The notes: generated by a model not told the origin, from the letters alone. Counted from the first letter of the stretch, positions 25,533 through 34,736 are shown. The stretch: 64,000 nt of DNA from Coleofasciculus sp. LEGE 07092 (GCF_015207375.1 NZ_JADEWY010000002.1:45979-109978), one strand, 5' to 3'. Translations and numbers: made by a program.

Positions 25533-28001
25533 GTGACTAAGCAGCAATCCAAACGTAAAAATCTGCCCAGTAATGCCGTGGGTGGGGGAGAGCTTGCCAA
25601 AAAAACGTTACCGCCCAAGGTGCAAAGCTTACTGGCACAGCAGAAATACCGTCAAGCTTTAGAAGAAATCAAAAAAATCAAACGGTCTTCGCCGGATCTC
25701 GAATTAGCACCTACTGAAGAAGCCAGTATTTGGTCATTGCGAGGACAGCAGGAATTTAAACAGGATAGAGTCAAAGCGGCGATGAGTTCCTTTCGCCAAG
25801 CTCTAGAATTAGGGCTGGACGGGGAAGCCCACTATTGGATTGCTAAATGTCTGTTGGCATTAAATCGCCTAGATGAAGCCTTAAAGTTGTTCGCCGATGC
25901 CTTTGAACACCAGCGCCTTCGGCAGGAGTACACAGGCTGTTACCTGAAACTATTATTGCTCAAAGGCGATACAGACACAATCGACCAGTTACTCAGCCAG
26001 AGCGCCCAACAGTTTTCCGCCGCCCAGAAACATTGGGCAAGGGGAGCGATCACTCTGCGAGTCGGTCAACCCGAGGTGGCTCTATCCCACTTTCAAAAGG
26101 TCAAGAGTCCAGTAACCCCCGATGATGTTCCTAGCGCTTGGATAGCATACACTCAACAAGTGCTATCCGATTGGCAAGCAGCAGCTATTACCCTGGAAAC
26201 AAAGCGATCGCAAATCACCCATCCGGCAGTAAAACGATTGCGCGTCCTCCAGCACACCAAAACCGGACAATCCATTCAAAATATTTTCAATCAGCGCCCC
26301 CCTAACGGCACAGTTTACCAGGAAGCTATTCTCATTTCCGAAACCTTGCACCTCATCGATCAAGGAAATCTTCATGAGGCAGGTCATGCCTTTTTAGAAC
26401 TTAACCGTCGTTCAACTCACTTTCCTCAACTCGCCACTCTCTACTGCCCACTCCTCACCCTAGCAGGTCAACAAGCTCTAGACGAGAGAGAATTAGATTG
26501 TGCAGAAACGTTCTGGCAGCCCCTGCTAGGCGAGCAACCGTTTAATTATCAACTGGCTGTCAACTTGTTACCCGTCCTCAATGAAAATGATTCCCACAAA
26601 GAACGTCAGCGCCTGTTAACCCGCCTTGCTAAGTGGCTGGAGTCCGAAGCCCAGCAAAACCCTCAAATGTGGCCCGATAGCCGACTGAAGCCCACACTCG
26701 CCAAAATTCACTGTCTACTTGCAGATAGCTGGATGGCATTGCGTCAGCCGCGCACCGCTGTGGGTGCTGTGCGCCAAGCAGAACGAATCGAGCCCGAATC
26801 AGCCGAAGTATTCGGTCGTCGCGGCTTGATTGCTTACTCTGACGACAACTATGAAGAAGCAACGGAACTGCTAACTCAGGCATTAGAAAAAGGGTGTCGG
26901 TATGAAGAAGTGTACGGTGCTCTTCTCAAGTGTTGGCAGGAATTGGAAGACCAGCAATCATTTAAGGAAACACGCCGCCGTTTTGGTAAACATTTTGGCG
27001 ATGTGATGGTGGAGTCAGACGTTGAAATCGCCCCCTGGATCGAAGCGTTATCAACTCAGAGCTATCCATTCTTTATGCGTCTGATTGAAGAATATTCAGA
27101 AGACGAACCCGCCCTAGAAGCCTGTCAAATTTTTATTGACGCGACGGGAAATGAACTCACCTCTAGCGGTCGCGTTCCCTTCTCCCCAGAGTTAGCTAAA
27201 CCCCAATGGTTAGCCCTACTCGCTCAACTTTCCCCCCTAGAGCAAATACCAGTTTTGCAGGCGATTATTGTCTCACTCCAACTCTTTGCCAAGCGTCAGA
27301 AAGGACTGTCTGCCTTAATCAACGAATACATTCAACAGCTATACTTACTGACCGACCGAGAACCTGCGGCAGCCGAAGCCCATTTGGTAATGCTAGCAGT
27401 CAAAGGCAGCAGTCCCAAGCAAATTCAGCCCCCCCTACGTCGCTACCTAGATGGGAAAACCCAACCGGGAACTGCTCTAGCAAACCTGCAACTACAAGTA
27501 CACCACTTTAGCCAAAGCGATACTCTCGTCTCCTTTATTGATGAAGCCCTGGGAAAAGAACCCCAAAACCCCCATTTGCTCTTAGCGAAAGCCACCACTT
27601 ACCCAACTGATAGTGAAAATTACGAAAACTTATACCGGCAAGGGTTTGAGTTAGCTCGCCGCCTCCAAGACGCCAAAGCTTTGCAAGCCTTTCGAGAAGA
27701 ACAGGCGTTTCTCAAGATGCGCGAAGCTCAGGAGTTATTACCAAGTTTCGACAGGTTGGATAGCTTTGCTCCACCAGACATTGATGAATTCCTAGAAAAC
27801 CTGATCCGGAAAATGATGGGTGGAACAATACCCCCCGACGAACTCAGGCGGCTAATGCCCCAGTTAAAGCAAAAACTACTGGAGGATATGCCCGACTTCG
27901 ATGACGATGACGATGACTTTGATCCAGAACCTATTCGTTTTGCCTTCCCCTTTGACCTCCCAAGCTCTGGATCTAAAAAATCAAAACGCAAACGCCGATA
28001 A
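25533..28001 (+). CDS. Large TPR protein heading the accessory Hsp70 operon
   Basis: 822 residues from the GTG at 25533, chosen because AGGAG (25521-25525) stands 7 bases before it; the frame is open to a GTG at 25449. It has a basic start (TKQQSKRKN), many TPR pairs through about residue 480 (for example QFKQDRVKAAMSSFRQALEL and GLIAYSDDNYEEATELLTQA), a helical middle, and a tail with a poly-Asp stretch (DDDDDDFDPEP) and a basic end (SKKSKRKRR). It is likely a cytoplasmic adaptor that holds clients for the Hsp70 encoded downstream; the J-like gene follows after 18 bp. The adaptor role is inferred from gene order. Confidence 0.7.
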   Translation: MTKQQSKRKNLPSNAVGGGELAKKTLPPKVQSLLAQQKYRQALEEIKKIKRSSPDLELAPTEEASIWSLRGQQEFKQDRVKAAMSSFRQALELGLDGEAHYWIAKCLLALNRLDEALKLFADAFEHQRLRQEYTGCYLKLLLLKGDTDTIDQLLSQSAQQFSAAQKHWARGAITLRVGQPEVALSHFQKVKSPVTPDDVPSAWIAYTQQVLSDWQAAAITLETKRSQITHPAVKRLRVLQHTKTGQSIQNIFNQRPPNGTVYQEAILISETLHLIDQGNLHEAGHAFLELNRRSTHFPQLATLYCPLLTLAGQQALDERELDCAETFWQPLLGEQPFNYQLAVNLLPVLNENDSHKERQRLLTRLAKWLESEAQQNPQMWPDSRLKPTLAKIHCLLADSWMALRQPRTAVGAVRQAERIEPESAEVFGRRGLIAYSDDNYEEATELLTQALEKGCRYEEVYGALLKCWQELEDQQSFKETRRRFGKHFGDVMVESDVEIAPWIEALSTQSYPFFMRLIEEYSEDEPALEACQIFIDATGNELTSSGRVPFSPELAKPQWLALLAQLSPLEQIPVLQAIIVSLQLFAKRQKGLSALINEYIQQLYLLTDREPAAAEAHLVMLAVKGSSPKQIQPPLRRYLDGKTQPGTALANLQLQVHHFSQSDTLVSFIDEALGKEPQNPHLLLAKATTYPTDSENYENLYRQGFELARRLQDAKALQAFREEQAFLKMREAQELLPSFDRLDSFAPPDIDEFLENLIRKMMGGTIPPDELRRLMPQLKQKLLEDMPDFDDDDDDFDPEPIRFAFPFDLPSSGSKKSKRKRR

Positions 28002-28019
28002 AAATCCCCATTCCCTAAA

Positions 28020-28316
28020 ATGAATTCCCCTTACGAACAACTCGGCATTTCCCCCTCTGCCCCACCCGCTCAAATCAAAGCCGCCTATCATGCCAAACTG
28101 CGAGAATTTCCCGCCCACACTCATCCCCAAGAATTTAAGGCAATTCGTGCTGCCTATGAAGCCTTGAGTCAGGGAAATACAACTCAATTGGAGGATTTTC
28201 TCACACCACGCCCAGTTCATGCCAGTTTAGACCCAGACGCGATCGCCCAATTGCGACAGCGGGTACACCAGCACCTAGAACTCAGTTTGGAGGATTTAAT
28301 TCGTCTAACGTTCTAA
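28020..28316 (+). CDS. Small J-domain-like protein lacking the HPD motif
   Basis: 98 residues. The N-terminus NSPYEQLGISPSAPPAQIKAAY and the segment QEFKAIRAAYEALSQG correspond to helices I, II and III of a J domain. Between them, where a J protein has His-Pro-Asp, this one reads EFPAHTHPQEF. HPD is essential for stimulating Hsp70 ATPase in classical J proteins, so this may be a targeting or regulatory J-like protein. It is encoded between the TPR gene (18 bp) and grpE (57 bp) in the same operon. The C-terminal 35 residues are a single helical extension. Confidence 0.75.
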   Translation: MNSPYEQLGISPSAPPAQIKAAYHAKLREFPAHTHPQEFKAIRAAYEALSQGNTTQLEDFLTPRPVHASLDPDAIAQLRQRVHQHLELSLEDLIRLTF

Positions 28317-28346
28317 ATGGTTAAGTTCCCCTACCAGGGGACGTAC

Positions 28347-28352
28347 TATAAT
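28347..28352 (+). promoter_or_regulatory. Candidate internal promoter (-10) before grpE
   Basis: A perfect TATAAT lies 21 bp before the grpE ATG, just after a small hairpin (TCCCCT/AGGGGA, 28327-28341). No convincing -35 box is seen at the right spacing, so this is a weak candidate for separate expression of grpE-hsp70. Confidence 0.3.
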
Positions 28353-28373
28353 TAAACTTTTTGATGAGATTTT

Positions 28374-29135
28374 ATGGAGCAGAAGGAAGAACTATTTGAA
28401 CGCTTCCTTGCCTGTTTGCAAGCCACGGAAACAGCCCCCCCCTATTTAGGCGAGGAACCCGAAGAACCAATTCCCCCGTTTGACCCCTATCAAATGGTGG
28501 GAGAATGGATTGCGCTACGCCAGGAACTCAAGCAACAGGGCAAGCTCCTCAAGTCGGCTCAAGCTACTTTGCAAAAAGCCCTTGATGCTGCCCAAACCGA
28601 TAAAGAACAACTCCAAACCCAGCTAGCAGAAAGCCAGCAGCGAGAAGCCGCCCGTTGGGAAAAGGAACACGACAAGTGGTTGCGAGACTTATTGGGAATA
28701 GTGGATGCCTTAGAACAGGCTTGTGAGTATTGCCAAAAAACAGAGGCAGAAGCCTTGCCGATGCCGTCCCCACCTCGGACTCTGGGTCAAAATCTCGACC
28801 GTTGGCTTGTTAAAGTCGGCTGGCAATCTCAGACAGAACCCCAGGAACACGATACGAAGGCAATATCCAATATTGGAGAAATCTTGAGTTCTCAACGAGA
28901 GGGGATAGAAGTCATTCGGCGGATGATGCTCGATCTATTACGCCAGCACCAGGTAGTACCCATGGAAGCAATTGGACAGCCCTTTGACCCAGCACTGATG
29001 TGTGCTGTATCTCGCATTGAAAGTGATGAAGCTATCTCTAACACAGTGGCACAGGAGGTAGTGCGCGGTTATCTCTGGAAAGGGCGAATCTTGAGAGAGG
29101 CTCAAGTCATCGTGTTTCAATCCCCAAAGCAATAA
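28374..29135 (+). CDS. grpE: GrpE-type nucleotide exchange factor of the accessory Hsp70
   Basis: 253 residues. A 50-residue acidic/Pro-rich N-terminus is followed by a long coiled coil (ELKQQGKLLKSAQATLQKAL ... REAARWEKEHDKWLRDLLGI). The C-terminal beta domain ends with GQPFDPALMCAVSRIESDEA and VVRGYLWKGRILREAQVIV, the recognised GrpE signature region. It should exchange ADP on the Hsp70 encoded 82 bp downstream. It is more divergent than a housekeeping GrpE, especially in the helical neck, and is presumably dedicated to this operon. Confidence 0.85.
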   Translation: MEQKEELFERFLACLQATETAPPYLGEEPEEPIPPFDPYQMVGEWIALRQELKQQGKLLKSAQATLQKALDAAQTDKEQLQTQLAESQQREAARWEKEHDKWLRDLLGIVDALEQACEYCQKTEAEALPMPSPPRTLGQNLDRWLVKVGWQSQTEPQEHDTKAISNIGEILSSQREGIEVIRRMMLDLLRQHQVVPMEAIGQPFDPALMCAVSRIESDEAISNTVAQEVVRGYLWKGRILREAQVIVFQSPKQ

Positions 29136-29217
29136 GAACATAAGGGGATAGGACGAGAATTATCGAAAACCCCTACTCCCCACTCCTCACTCCCTATTTT
29201 CAAAAAAAGCAATCACC

Positions 29218-30981
29218 ATGGTAAAAGCAGTTGGCATCGACCTCGGTACAACAAATTCTGAAGTTGCGATTGTGGAGAACGGACAGGCACGGATACTGCC
29301 TGACTCAGAGGGTGACTTGATTCTACCGTCCTGTGTAGGTTTGAGTGACACGGGTCAACTATTGGTCGGTCGTGAAGCATGGCGGCAGTATGCAGCAGCC
29401 CCAGAGCGCACGGTTAAATCCATTAAGCGCTTAATGGGAACACAGCAAAAGACTAATTTAGGCGATCGCGAATTTCTGCCGCAAGAAATCTCAGCGATGA
29501 TTCTCCGCGCCTTGAAAGAACGGGCAGAAAGTGCCTTGGCAGAAACCGTACAACAGGCAGTCATTACAGTTCCTGCTTACTTCACCGATGCCCAGCGACA
29601 GGCAACGAAAGAAGCCGGAGAGATTGCTGGCTTTGAGGTGCTGCGGATTTTAAATGAACCTACAGCCGCAGCTTTAGCCTATGAACTGCGAACTGACCAA
29701 ACCGAACGAGTGTTAGTTTATGACTTAGGAGGCGGTACCTTTGATGTCTCGGTAGTAGAACTTACGGGAGAAATCACCGAAGTATTAGCAAGTCATGGTA
29801 ATAATCATTTGGGTGGGGATGATTTTGACCATCGCTTGCAGCGCCATCTAGCTGACTTATTTCGTCAGGAGCATGGCGTAGATGTACCGGATGATCTGCA
29901 GACCAATGCCCGTCTGTTGCGAGCTGCCGAGCAGGTAAAAATTGAACTCTCCGAGCATGGATTTGCCACGGTGCGAGAGCCGTTTTTGAGTTCTAAGGGC
30001 AAGAAGGCACTGCATTTAGAGGTAGAAATTGCCCGCCATGATTTTGAAGAGCTCATTCGTCCTCTGTTGGAGGAAACCTTAGAGGCAATTGACCGGGCGC
30101 TAAGTGATGCTAATCTAAAATCAAACCAGCTAGAGCGAGTTATCTTAGTGGGCGGCTCGACTCGCATCCCCTTAGTGCAGCAGATGGTAGAGGAGCATTT
30201 AGGAATTGCCCCTACCGATAGCGTTCAACCTGATCTGTGTGTAGCATTAGGGGCAGCATTACAAGCTGGGGTATTGGTGGGAGAAGCTGTAGATGCCATT
30301 CTGGTGGATGTTATTCCCCATTCTTTGGGAATATCTGCTGCGGTGCAAACGCTGGTGGGCATGATGCCTGGATTTTTCAGCGTGATTATTCCCCGTAATA
30401 GTGTCGTACCCGTCTCTCGCTCTGAAGTTTACTCAACGGTTTCAAATAACCAAGAGATTGTCCAAGTCGAAATTTTTCAAGGCGAAAATGAAATAGCTGA
30501 AGAGAATGTGCCATTGGGAACGTTGCGGGTTGAAGACTTGCCCGCTCGACCGGCGGGGGGTGTGCAAATAGAGGTACATTTTGATTTTGACCTGAATGGG
30601 ATTCTTACCGTCACGGCGACAGAGAAAGGCAAAGGACAGCAGGGTTCATTGGTGGTAAACAACACGACCACTCATCGCCTTTCAACCCATGAACTCAAGG
30701 CTTCCAGAGCTAAGGTTGAGGCATTATTTGAGATTGATGAAACCCTAGAACCTGAGATTGAAGTGGATGCTCAAGCTACGGGGGATGAGGAACTAGAGAA
30801 CTTGCTGGAGCAAGCTCGCGCTAATCTTGGAACCTTAGAGGCGGAGCAAGCTGAGGAGCTGCAAGAATTGCTGACACAACTTGAAAAGGCGATTGAGACT
30901 CAAGAGACAGCCAAGATAGAGGAATTACGGGAGGAACTAGAAGATTTTCTTTATTATGCCAGCAATAACGATGAGGCTTAG
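29218..30981 (+). CDS. Hsp70-family chaperone (short DnaK-like)
   Basis: 587 residues. The nucleotide-binding domain is intact: GIDLGTTNSEVAIVENG (6-22), VITVPAYFTDAQRQATKEAG, ILNEPTAAALAYEL, LVYDLGGGTFDVSVVEL (166-182) and VILVGGSTRIPLVQQMV. A beta substrate-binding domain follows (ISAAVQTLVGMMPGFFSVII to ILTVTATEKGKGQQG), then a short acidic helical lid. It lacks the Gly-rich tail of housekeeping DnaK and is about 50 residues shorter. It sits behind its own grpE and in front of a zinc-ribbon TPR gene (3 bp spacing), so it is a specialised Hsp70 rather than the main DnaK. Confidence 0.9.
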   Translation: MVKAVGIDLGTTNSEVAIVENGQARILPDSEGDLILPSCVGLSDTGQLLVGREAWRQYAAAPERTVKSIKRLMGTQQKTNLGDREFLPQEISAMILRALKERAESALAETVQQAVITVPAYFTDAQRQATKEAGEIAGFEVLRILNEPTAAALAYELRTDQTERVLVYDLGGGTFDVSVVELTGEITEVLASHGNNHLGGDDFDHRLQRHLADLFRQEHGVDVPDDLQTNARLLRAAEQVKIELSEHGFATVREPFLSSKGKKALHLEVEIARHDFEELIRPLLEETLEAIDRALSDANLKSNQLERVILVGGSTRIPLVQQMVEEHLGIAPTDSVQPDLCVALGAALQAGVLVGEAVDAILVDVIPHSLGISAAVQTLVGMMPGFFSVIIPRNSVVPVSRSEVYSTVSNNQEIVQVEIFQGENEIAEENVPLGTLRVEDLPARPAGGVQIEVHFDFDLNGILTVTATEKGKGQQGSLVVNNTTTHRLSTHELKASRAKVEALFEIDETLEPEIEVDAQATGDEELENLLEQARANLGTLEAEQAEELQELLTQLEKAIETQETAKIEELREELEDFLYYASNNDEA

Positions 30982-30984
30982 TCG

Positions 30985-31389
30985 ATGCACTGTCCGGTTT
31001 GCCGTGCCGTTTACCGCCCTTTAAAAGATACCCCTGAAAGCTGGGATACCGAAAGTTCATCCATTTCGCCGCTTTGCAGGCGTTGTGGTGCTGACTTATC
31101 GCCATTGATTCAGCTTCACGACCAAGCCATCTGGTACTACAATCAAGCTTTGAAGCAATTGGATCAGGGAAATTACTCCCAGGCACAAGTAATGGTGGAG
31201 CAAGCCTTAGCTCGATATTACGGAAACGCTGATTTTCATGCCCTAGCAGGACGGTTAGCGGCACTTGCAGGGCAGTTTCCAGAAGCTACTGTATCTTGGC
31301 GACGGGCATTGAAGCTTAACCCTGAGCATCAGAGTGCCTCTCATTGCTTGCAGAGCTTGCTAGAGGCAGCAAGGCAGCCTGACGGCTGA
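30985..31389 (+). CDS. Zinc-ribbon TPR protein, last gene of the Hsp70 operon
   Basis: 134 residues. Two CxxC knuckles (HCPVC at 2-5 and CRRCGAD near 30) form a probable zinc ribbon. Two to three TPR units follow (WYYNQALKQLDQGNYSQAQV, DFHALAGRLAALAGQFPEAT, ALKLNPEHQ). The ATG lies 3 bp after the Hsp70 stop, so translation is coupled. It may be a client-recognition partner of the Hsp70; this is inferred from position only. No exact family name is known to me. Confidence 0.75.
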   Translation: MHCPVCRAVYRPLKDTPESWDTESSSISPLCRRCGADLSPLIQLHDQAIWYYNQALKQLDQGNYSQAQVMVEQALARYYGNADFHALAGRLAALAGQFPEATVSWRRALKLNPEHQSASHCLQSLLEAARQPDG

Positions 31390-31458
31390 AGAACAAGACA
31401 ATTCACGTAAACTAGACATAAGCATACTCCTTGGAAATCCTGTCGGACTGCTGTTTAT

Positions 31459-31517
31459 GTAAGGGGGCGAATTCCTCCCCATACATAAATGACAGGGGTT
31501 TCCATTCGCCCCCTTAC
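31459..31517. repeat. Intergenic hairpin with perfect 14-bp arms
   Basis: GTAAGGGGGCGAAT (31459-31472) is the exact reverse complement of ATTCGCCCCCTTAC (31504-31517). It lies between the Hsp70 operon and the inositol-phosphatase gene. It could act as the operon terminator, but there is no T-run, and it resembles a dispersed repeat (GGGGCGAAT type). Confidence 0.5.
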
Positions 31518-31532
31518 CCACCCCAATTCTCG

Positions 31533-32357
31533 ATGAGTCAACCTACCCCCGAACAACTCGAAATTTTCCTGGACATTGCTACCGAAGCTGTCATGGCGGC
31601 GGGTGCAATTTTGCAAACCTACTGGGGCAAGTTGGAGGAGGTAGAAGAGAAAGGGCGTCCCGGCGATTTGCTGACGGCGGCTGATAAAGACGCTGAAGCG
31701 ACAGTTCTAGGAATACTGCGGCGTCACGTCCCCAATCATGCTATTTTGGCAGAGGAATCCGGTCAGTTGGGAGAACACCAGAGCGAGTACCTCTGGGCAA
31801 TTGACCCTTTAGATGGCACGACTAATTATGCCCATCAATATCCAATTGCCGCAACGTCTGTAGGATTGCTCATTTCTGGGAAACCGCAAGTGGGAGCTAT
31901 CTACAATCCCTTTCGTAATGAGCTGTTTCGTGCAGCTAGAGGTTTGGGAGCCACTCTCAATCGACGCCCAATCTCGGTTTCCCAAACACTGAATCTCAGC
32001 AAAAGCCTTCTAGTCACTGGCTTTGCCTACGATCGACGCGAAACCTCTGACAACAATTATGCTGAATTTTGCCATCTCACTCATCTAACACAAGGCGTTC
32101 GCCGCAGTGGTTCGGCATCCCTCGATTTGGCGGATGTTGCTTGCGGGCGGTTGGATGGTTACTGGGAACGGGGAATATCCCCGTGGGATATTGCGGCTGG
32201 GGTTATTTTAGTGGAGGAAGCTGGCGGTAAAGTCACGGCTTACGATGAGAGTCCATTAGTGCTCGATTCTGGTCGAATTCTGGCAACCAACGGTCAAATT
32301 CACGAGGAACTGAGCCAGGAACTCCTGCGAGTTCCACCCTTATCCAGTTGGAAATAA
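31533..32357 (+). CDS. Inositol monophosphatase family protein
   Basis: 274 residues from the ATG at 31533; an upstream TTG at 31431 would translate through the hairpin and is rejected. Metal-site motifs are in order: EES (74-76), WAIDPLDGTTNYAHQYP (88-104, DPxDGT) and WDIAAGVILVEEAGGKVT near 225. It is likely a Mg2+-dependent phosphatase acting on inositol phosphate or a related sugar phosphate. Paralogues in this superfamily also act on PAP or fructose bisphosphate, and the exact substrate cannot be read off. Confidence 0.9.
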   Translation: MSQPTPEQLEIFLDIATEAVMAAGAILQTYWGKLEEVEEKGRPGDLLTAADKDAEATVLGILRRHVPNHAILAEESGQLGEHQSEYLWAIDPLDGTTNYAHQYPIAATSVGLLISGKPQVGAIYNPFRNELFRAARGLGATLNRRPISVSQTLNLSKSLLVTGFAYDRRETSDNNYAEFCHLTHLTQGVRRSGSASLDLADVACGRLDGYWERGISPWDIAAGVILVEEAGGKVTAYDESPLVLDSGRILATNGQIHEELSQELLRVPPLSSWK

Positions 32358-32502
32358 TATCATTCCGTTAACCGTGAACGTTAATGACACGGCGATCTGT
32401 GGAAAGGTATTTTTACAATAATGATAGGTATGTCAACCGTTTCCTTAGTATCTGGGACATACTAGAATCAATTCTTTCGGCACAGAGATTGGGCAGCACC
32501 TT

Positions 32503-33486
32503 ATGTCTTTTGAAATTGAACGCGGACTCTTTAAGCATGACTTTACGGATCATCACGCTATTTTAGGAGTCTCAGTTGATGCGGATACCAAGGAAGTCCG
32601 CAAACAATACCTAAAAATTGCTCGCCGCCTGCATCCTGACAGTTGCAAATCTGAAAGCGAAGCAGAAAAGAAGCAAGCGAATGAGTTGCTAACGAAGCTT
32701 GTCAATCCAGCTTACGAACAGCTCTCGCGGGGTAATCGCGAATACCAGGTTAGTTTGGGGCATATGGGCAAGCGTCTAGCGACAGAAAGCGGAAAGGTTT
32801 CTGTTTCTAGCGAAGCCGCCAAACAATTAGCCAAGGCAGGTGCTAACTTAGATGTGACCTACAAAACATCCTTAAAAAACCTGTCATCGAAGCAATACGA
32901 ATCCCTGGAGCGAGTCACCGACAAAATCGGTGAAATTAGCGAACTTAATCTGGTTTACTTAATGCTCAAGGGGAAAAGTCTTAAATCTACTACTGCTGGT
33001 TCGACTACAACAACGACAGGACGAGCCGCTAGAGCCACGGGTGGTTCTAAAACGACTGGGGCAACAGGTTCAGGTGTCGGAAAATCTGCCACGGGAACCC
33101 CAGCCGGTCAATCATCTACAGGCGGTAGCGCATCTCAGGAAGTGTCGAGAGTCGATGCCTATATCCGCCGTGCAGAAGGATATATGCAGAAGAACAATTT
33201 TGCTGGGGCGCTTTTGGAGTTGCGAGAAGCGCTTAAGTTAGAGCAAACCAACAGCAAGTGCCATAGCTTGTTAGGGATGGCTTATTTGCAGCACAAACAA
33301 GTGTCCATGGCTAAGGTTCATATTAATAAAGCCTTGCAATTGAATCCCAAGGATGAAAGCGCATTGAAAGCCAAACAGTATATCGATAAGCTAGTTCAGA
33401 AAAAGGATGGCTCTAAGTCTCAGGGTAAGTCTGAGCAATCGGGGGGTGGCTTGTTTGGTGGTTTGTTTGGCGGGAAGAAGAAGTAG
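32503..33486 (+). CDS. DnaJ-domain protein with C-terminal TPRs
   Basis: 327 residues. A J domain sits at about 15-80, with FTDHHAILGVSVDADTKEVR and an intact HPD in ARRLHPDSCKS. A helical middle (VSVSSEAAKQLAKAGANLDV) is followed by a Thr/Gly/Ser-rich linker (about 165-210), then two TPRs (EGYMQKNNFAGALLELREAL and LLGMAYLQHKQVSMAKVHIN) and a Gly-rich basic tail (GGGLFGGLFGGKKK). It can stimulate an Hsp70, possibly the one encoded 1.5 kb upstream. The Gly-rich tail resembles flexible anchors in other cyanobacterial J-TPR proteins. Confidence 0.85.
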   Translation: MSFEIERGLFKHDFTDHHAILGVSVDADTKEVRKQYLKIARRLHPDSCKSESEAEKKQANELLTKLVNPAYEQLSRGNREYQVSLGHMGKRLATESGKVSVSSEAAKQLAKAGANLDVTYKTSLKNLSSKQYESLERVTDKIGEISELNLVYLMLKGKSLKSTTAGSTTTTTGRAARATGGSKTTGATGSGVGKSATGTPAGQSSTGGSASQEVSRVDAYIRRAEGYMQKNNFAGALLELREALKLEQTNSKCHSLLGMAYLQHKQVSMAKVHINKALQLNPKDESALKAKQYIDKLVQKKDGSKSQGKSEQSGGGLFGGLFGGKKK

Positions 33487-33653
33487 ATAGTAGATAGGGG
33501 GAGTGGGGAATCAGGAATGGGACAACCGGAGGAGTTTTGGGGAGTGCTGGTTGTGATTTCCCTGACAATACTTGCGCGTGAATACGCTATCAGTGGATGA
33601 TAGGAAGGCAATCTACCACCAAAGGTGGCTAACTGGTGTGACGTACAGGGTGG

Positions 33654-34616
33654 ATGAATAATTTAGAGTGTTACGATTTTCAGCCGGAGCTGGGCAGCTT
33701 TCACGATGAAATTCTCCAAAGTCTTGCTCAATCAAAAAAAGCGATCGCTCCTAAGTTTTTCTATGATAAGCGGGGTTCTGAGCTATTTGAGCGAATATGC
33801 GAGTTAGAGGAGTACTATCCCACCCGCACAGAAATTGCGTTGTTAAAAACCCATTCTCAAGAAATTGCCCAACTGATAGGCAAAGGGAGCTTGCTAATTG
33901 AATACGGCAGTGGCAGTAGCACCAAAGTTCGCATCCTGTTAGAGGCGTTGCAAGAGCCAGTTGGCTATATGCCCATTGATATTTCCCAGGAACACATGGT
34001 GCAAGCGTCAGCCGAACTAGCACAAAGCTATTCTGAACTGGATGTGATAGCGGTTTGCGCCGATTATACCCAAGACTTTCAGCTTCCCCCATACTCCAAA
34101 AAGCCAGTTAACAAAAAGCTGATTTTCTTTCCCGGTTCTACTATTGGTAATCTCGATCCTACCCAAGCGCTGCACCTACTCAAGCAGTCTGCCAGTTTGC
34201 TAGACACCGGAGACGGAATGCTGATTGGCGTAGACTTAAAAAAAGACCCAGCTATCTTAAATGCTGCCTATAATGATGCTCTGGGAGTGACAGCAGAATT
34301 TAATCTTAATTTGCTGGAGCGAATCAACAAGGAGCTAAACGCTAATTTCGATTTGGCAAATTTCCGCCATTGGGCGTTCTACAATGAAGAATACAGCCGA
34401 ATTGAGATGCACTTAATCAGTCTTAAAGAACAGACTGTTGCGATCGCACAGATCCCCTTTCACTTTCACGAAGGCGAGACCATTCATACGGAAAGTTCCT
34501 ATAAGTATAGCATTGAAGAGTTCCAGGAACTGGCTGATCGGGCTGGATTTGATGCCCCACAAGTGTGGACAGATGCTAATCATCTCTTTAGCCTTCACTA
34601 TCTGATGGTCAGGTAG
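33654..34616 (+). CDS. egtD: L-histidine N-alpha-methyltransferase (ergothioneine biosynthesis)
   Basis: 320 residues, the normal EgtD length. Motifs: YDKRGSELFERICELEEYYP (37-56), TRTEIALL, the SAM site LIEYGSGSSTKVRILL (81-96), FFPGSTIGNLDPTQALHLL and the C-terminal IHTESSYKYSIEEFQELADR. EgtD trimethylates histidine to hercynine. In many cyanobacteria an egtB gene is adjacent; here the neighbours are a DnaJ-TPR gene and a TnpB remnant, so EgtB must be elsewhere if the pathway is complete. Confidence 0.92.
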   Translation: MNNLECYDFQPELGSFHDEILQSLAQSKKAIAPKFFYDKRGSELFERICELEEYYPTRTEIALLKTHSQEIAQLIGKGSLLIEYGSGSSTKVRILLEALQEPVGYMPIDISQEHMVQASAELAQSYSELDVIAVCADYTQDFQLPPYSKKPVNKKLIFFPGSTIGNLDPTQALHLLKQSASLLDTGDGMLIGVDLKKDPAILNAAYNDALGVTAEFNLNLLERINKELNANFDLANFRHWAFYNEEYSRIEMHLISLKEQTVAIAQIPFHFHEGETIHTESSYKYSIEEFQELADRAGFDAPQVWTDANHLFSLHYLMVR

Positions 34617-34656
34617 TACAAATGTTATCTAAGTGAGGGGGACTGGGGGAATCCAT

Positions 34657-34691
34657 GTTAACTTAAGGGATTCGATATTCCTTAAGTTAAC
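34657..34691. repeat. 12-bp perfect inverted repeat between egtD and tnpB
   Basis: GTTAACTTAAGG (34657-34668) and CCTTAAGTTAAC (34680-34691) are exact reverse complements around an 11-base loop. It could be the left-end hairpin of the IS200/IS605-type element that carries the tnpB remnant, or a terminator of egtD without a T-run. The position, 45 bp before tnpB, slightly favours the former. Confidence 0.45.
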
Positions 34692-34736
34692 AGTTAACAA
34701 TTGCATTGTAGCGAGTAAAACGGCTATCCTAATGGA

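Noticed and set aside
31431..31532. N-terminal extension of the inositol-phosphatase from a TTG
   Set aside because: It would translate through a perfect hairpin and adds Cys/Pro-rich residues not seen in the family; the ATG at 31533 fits.
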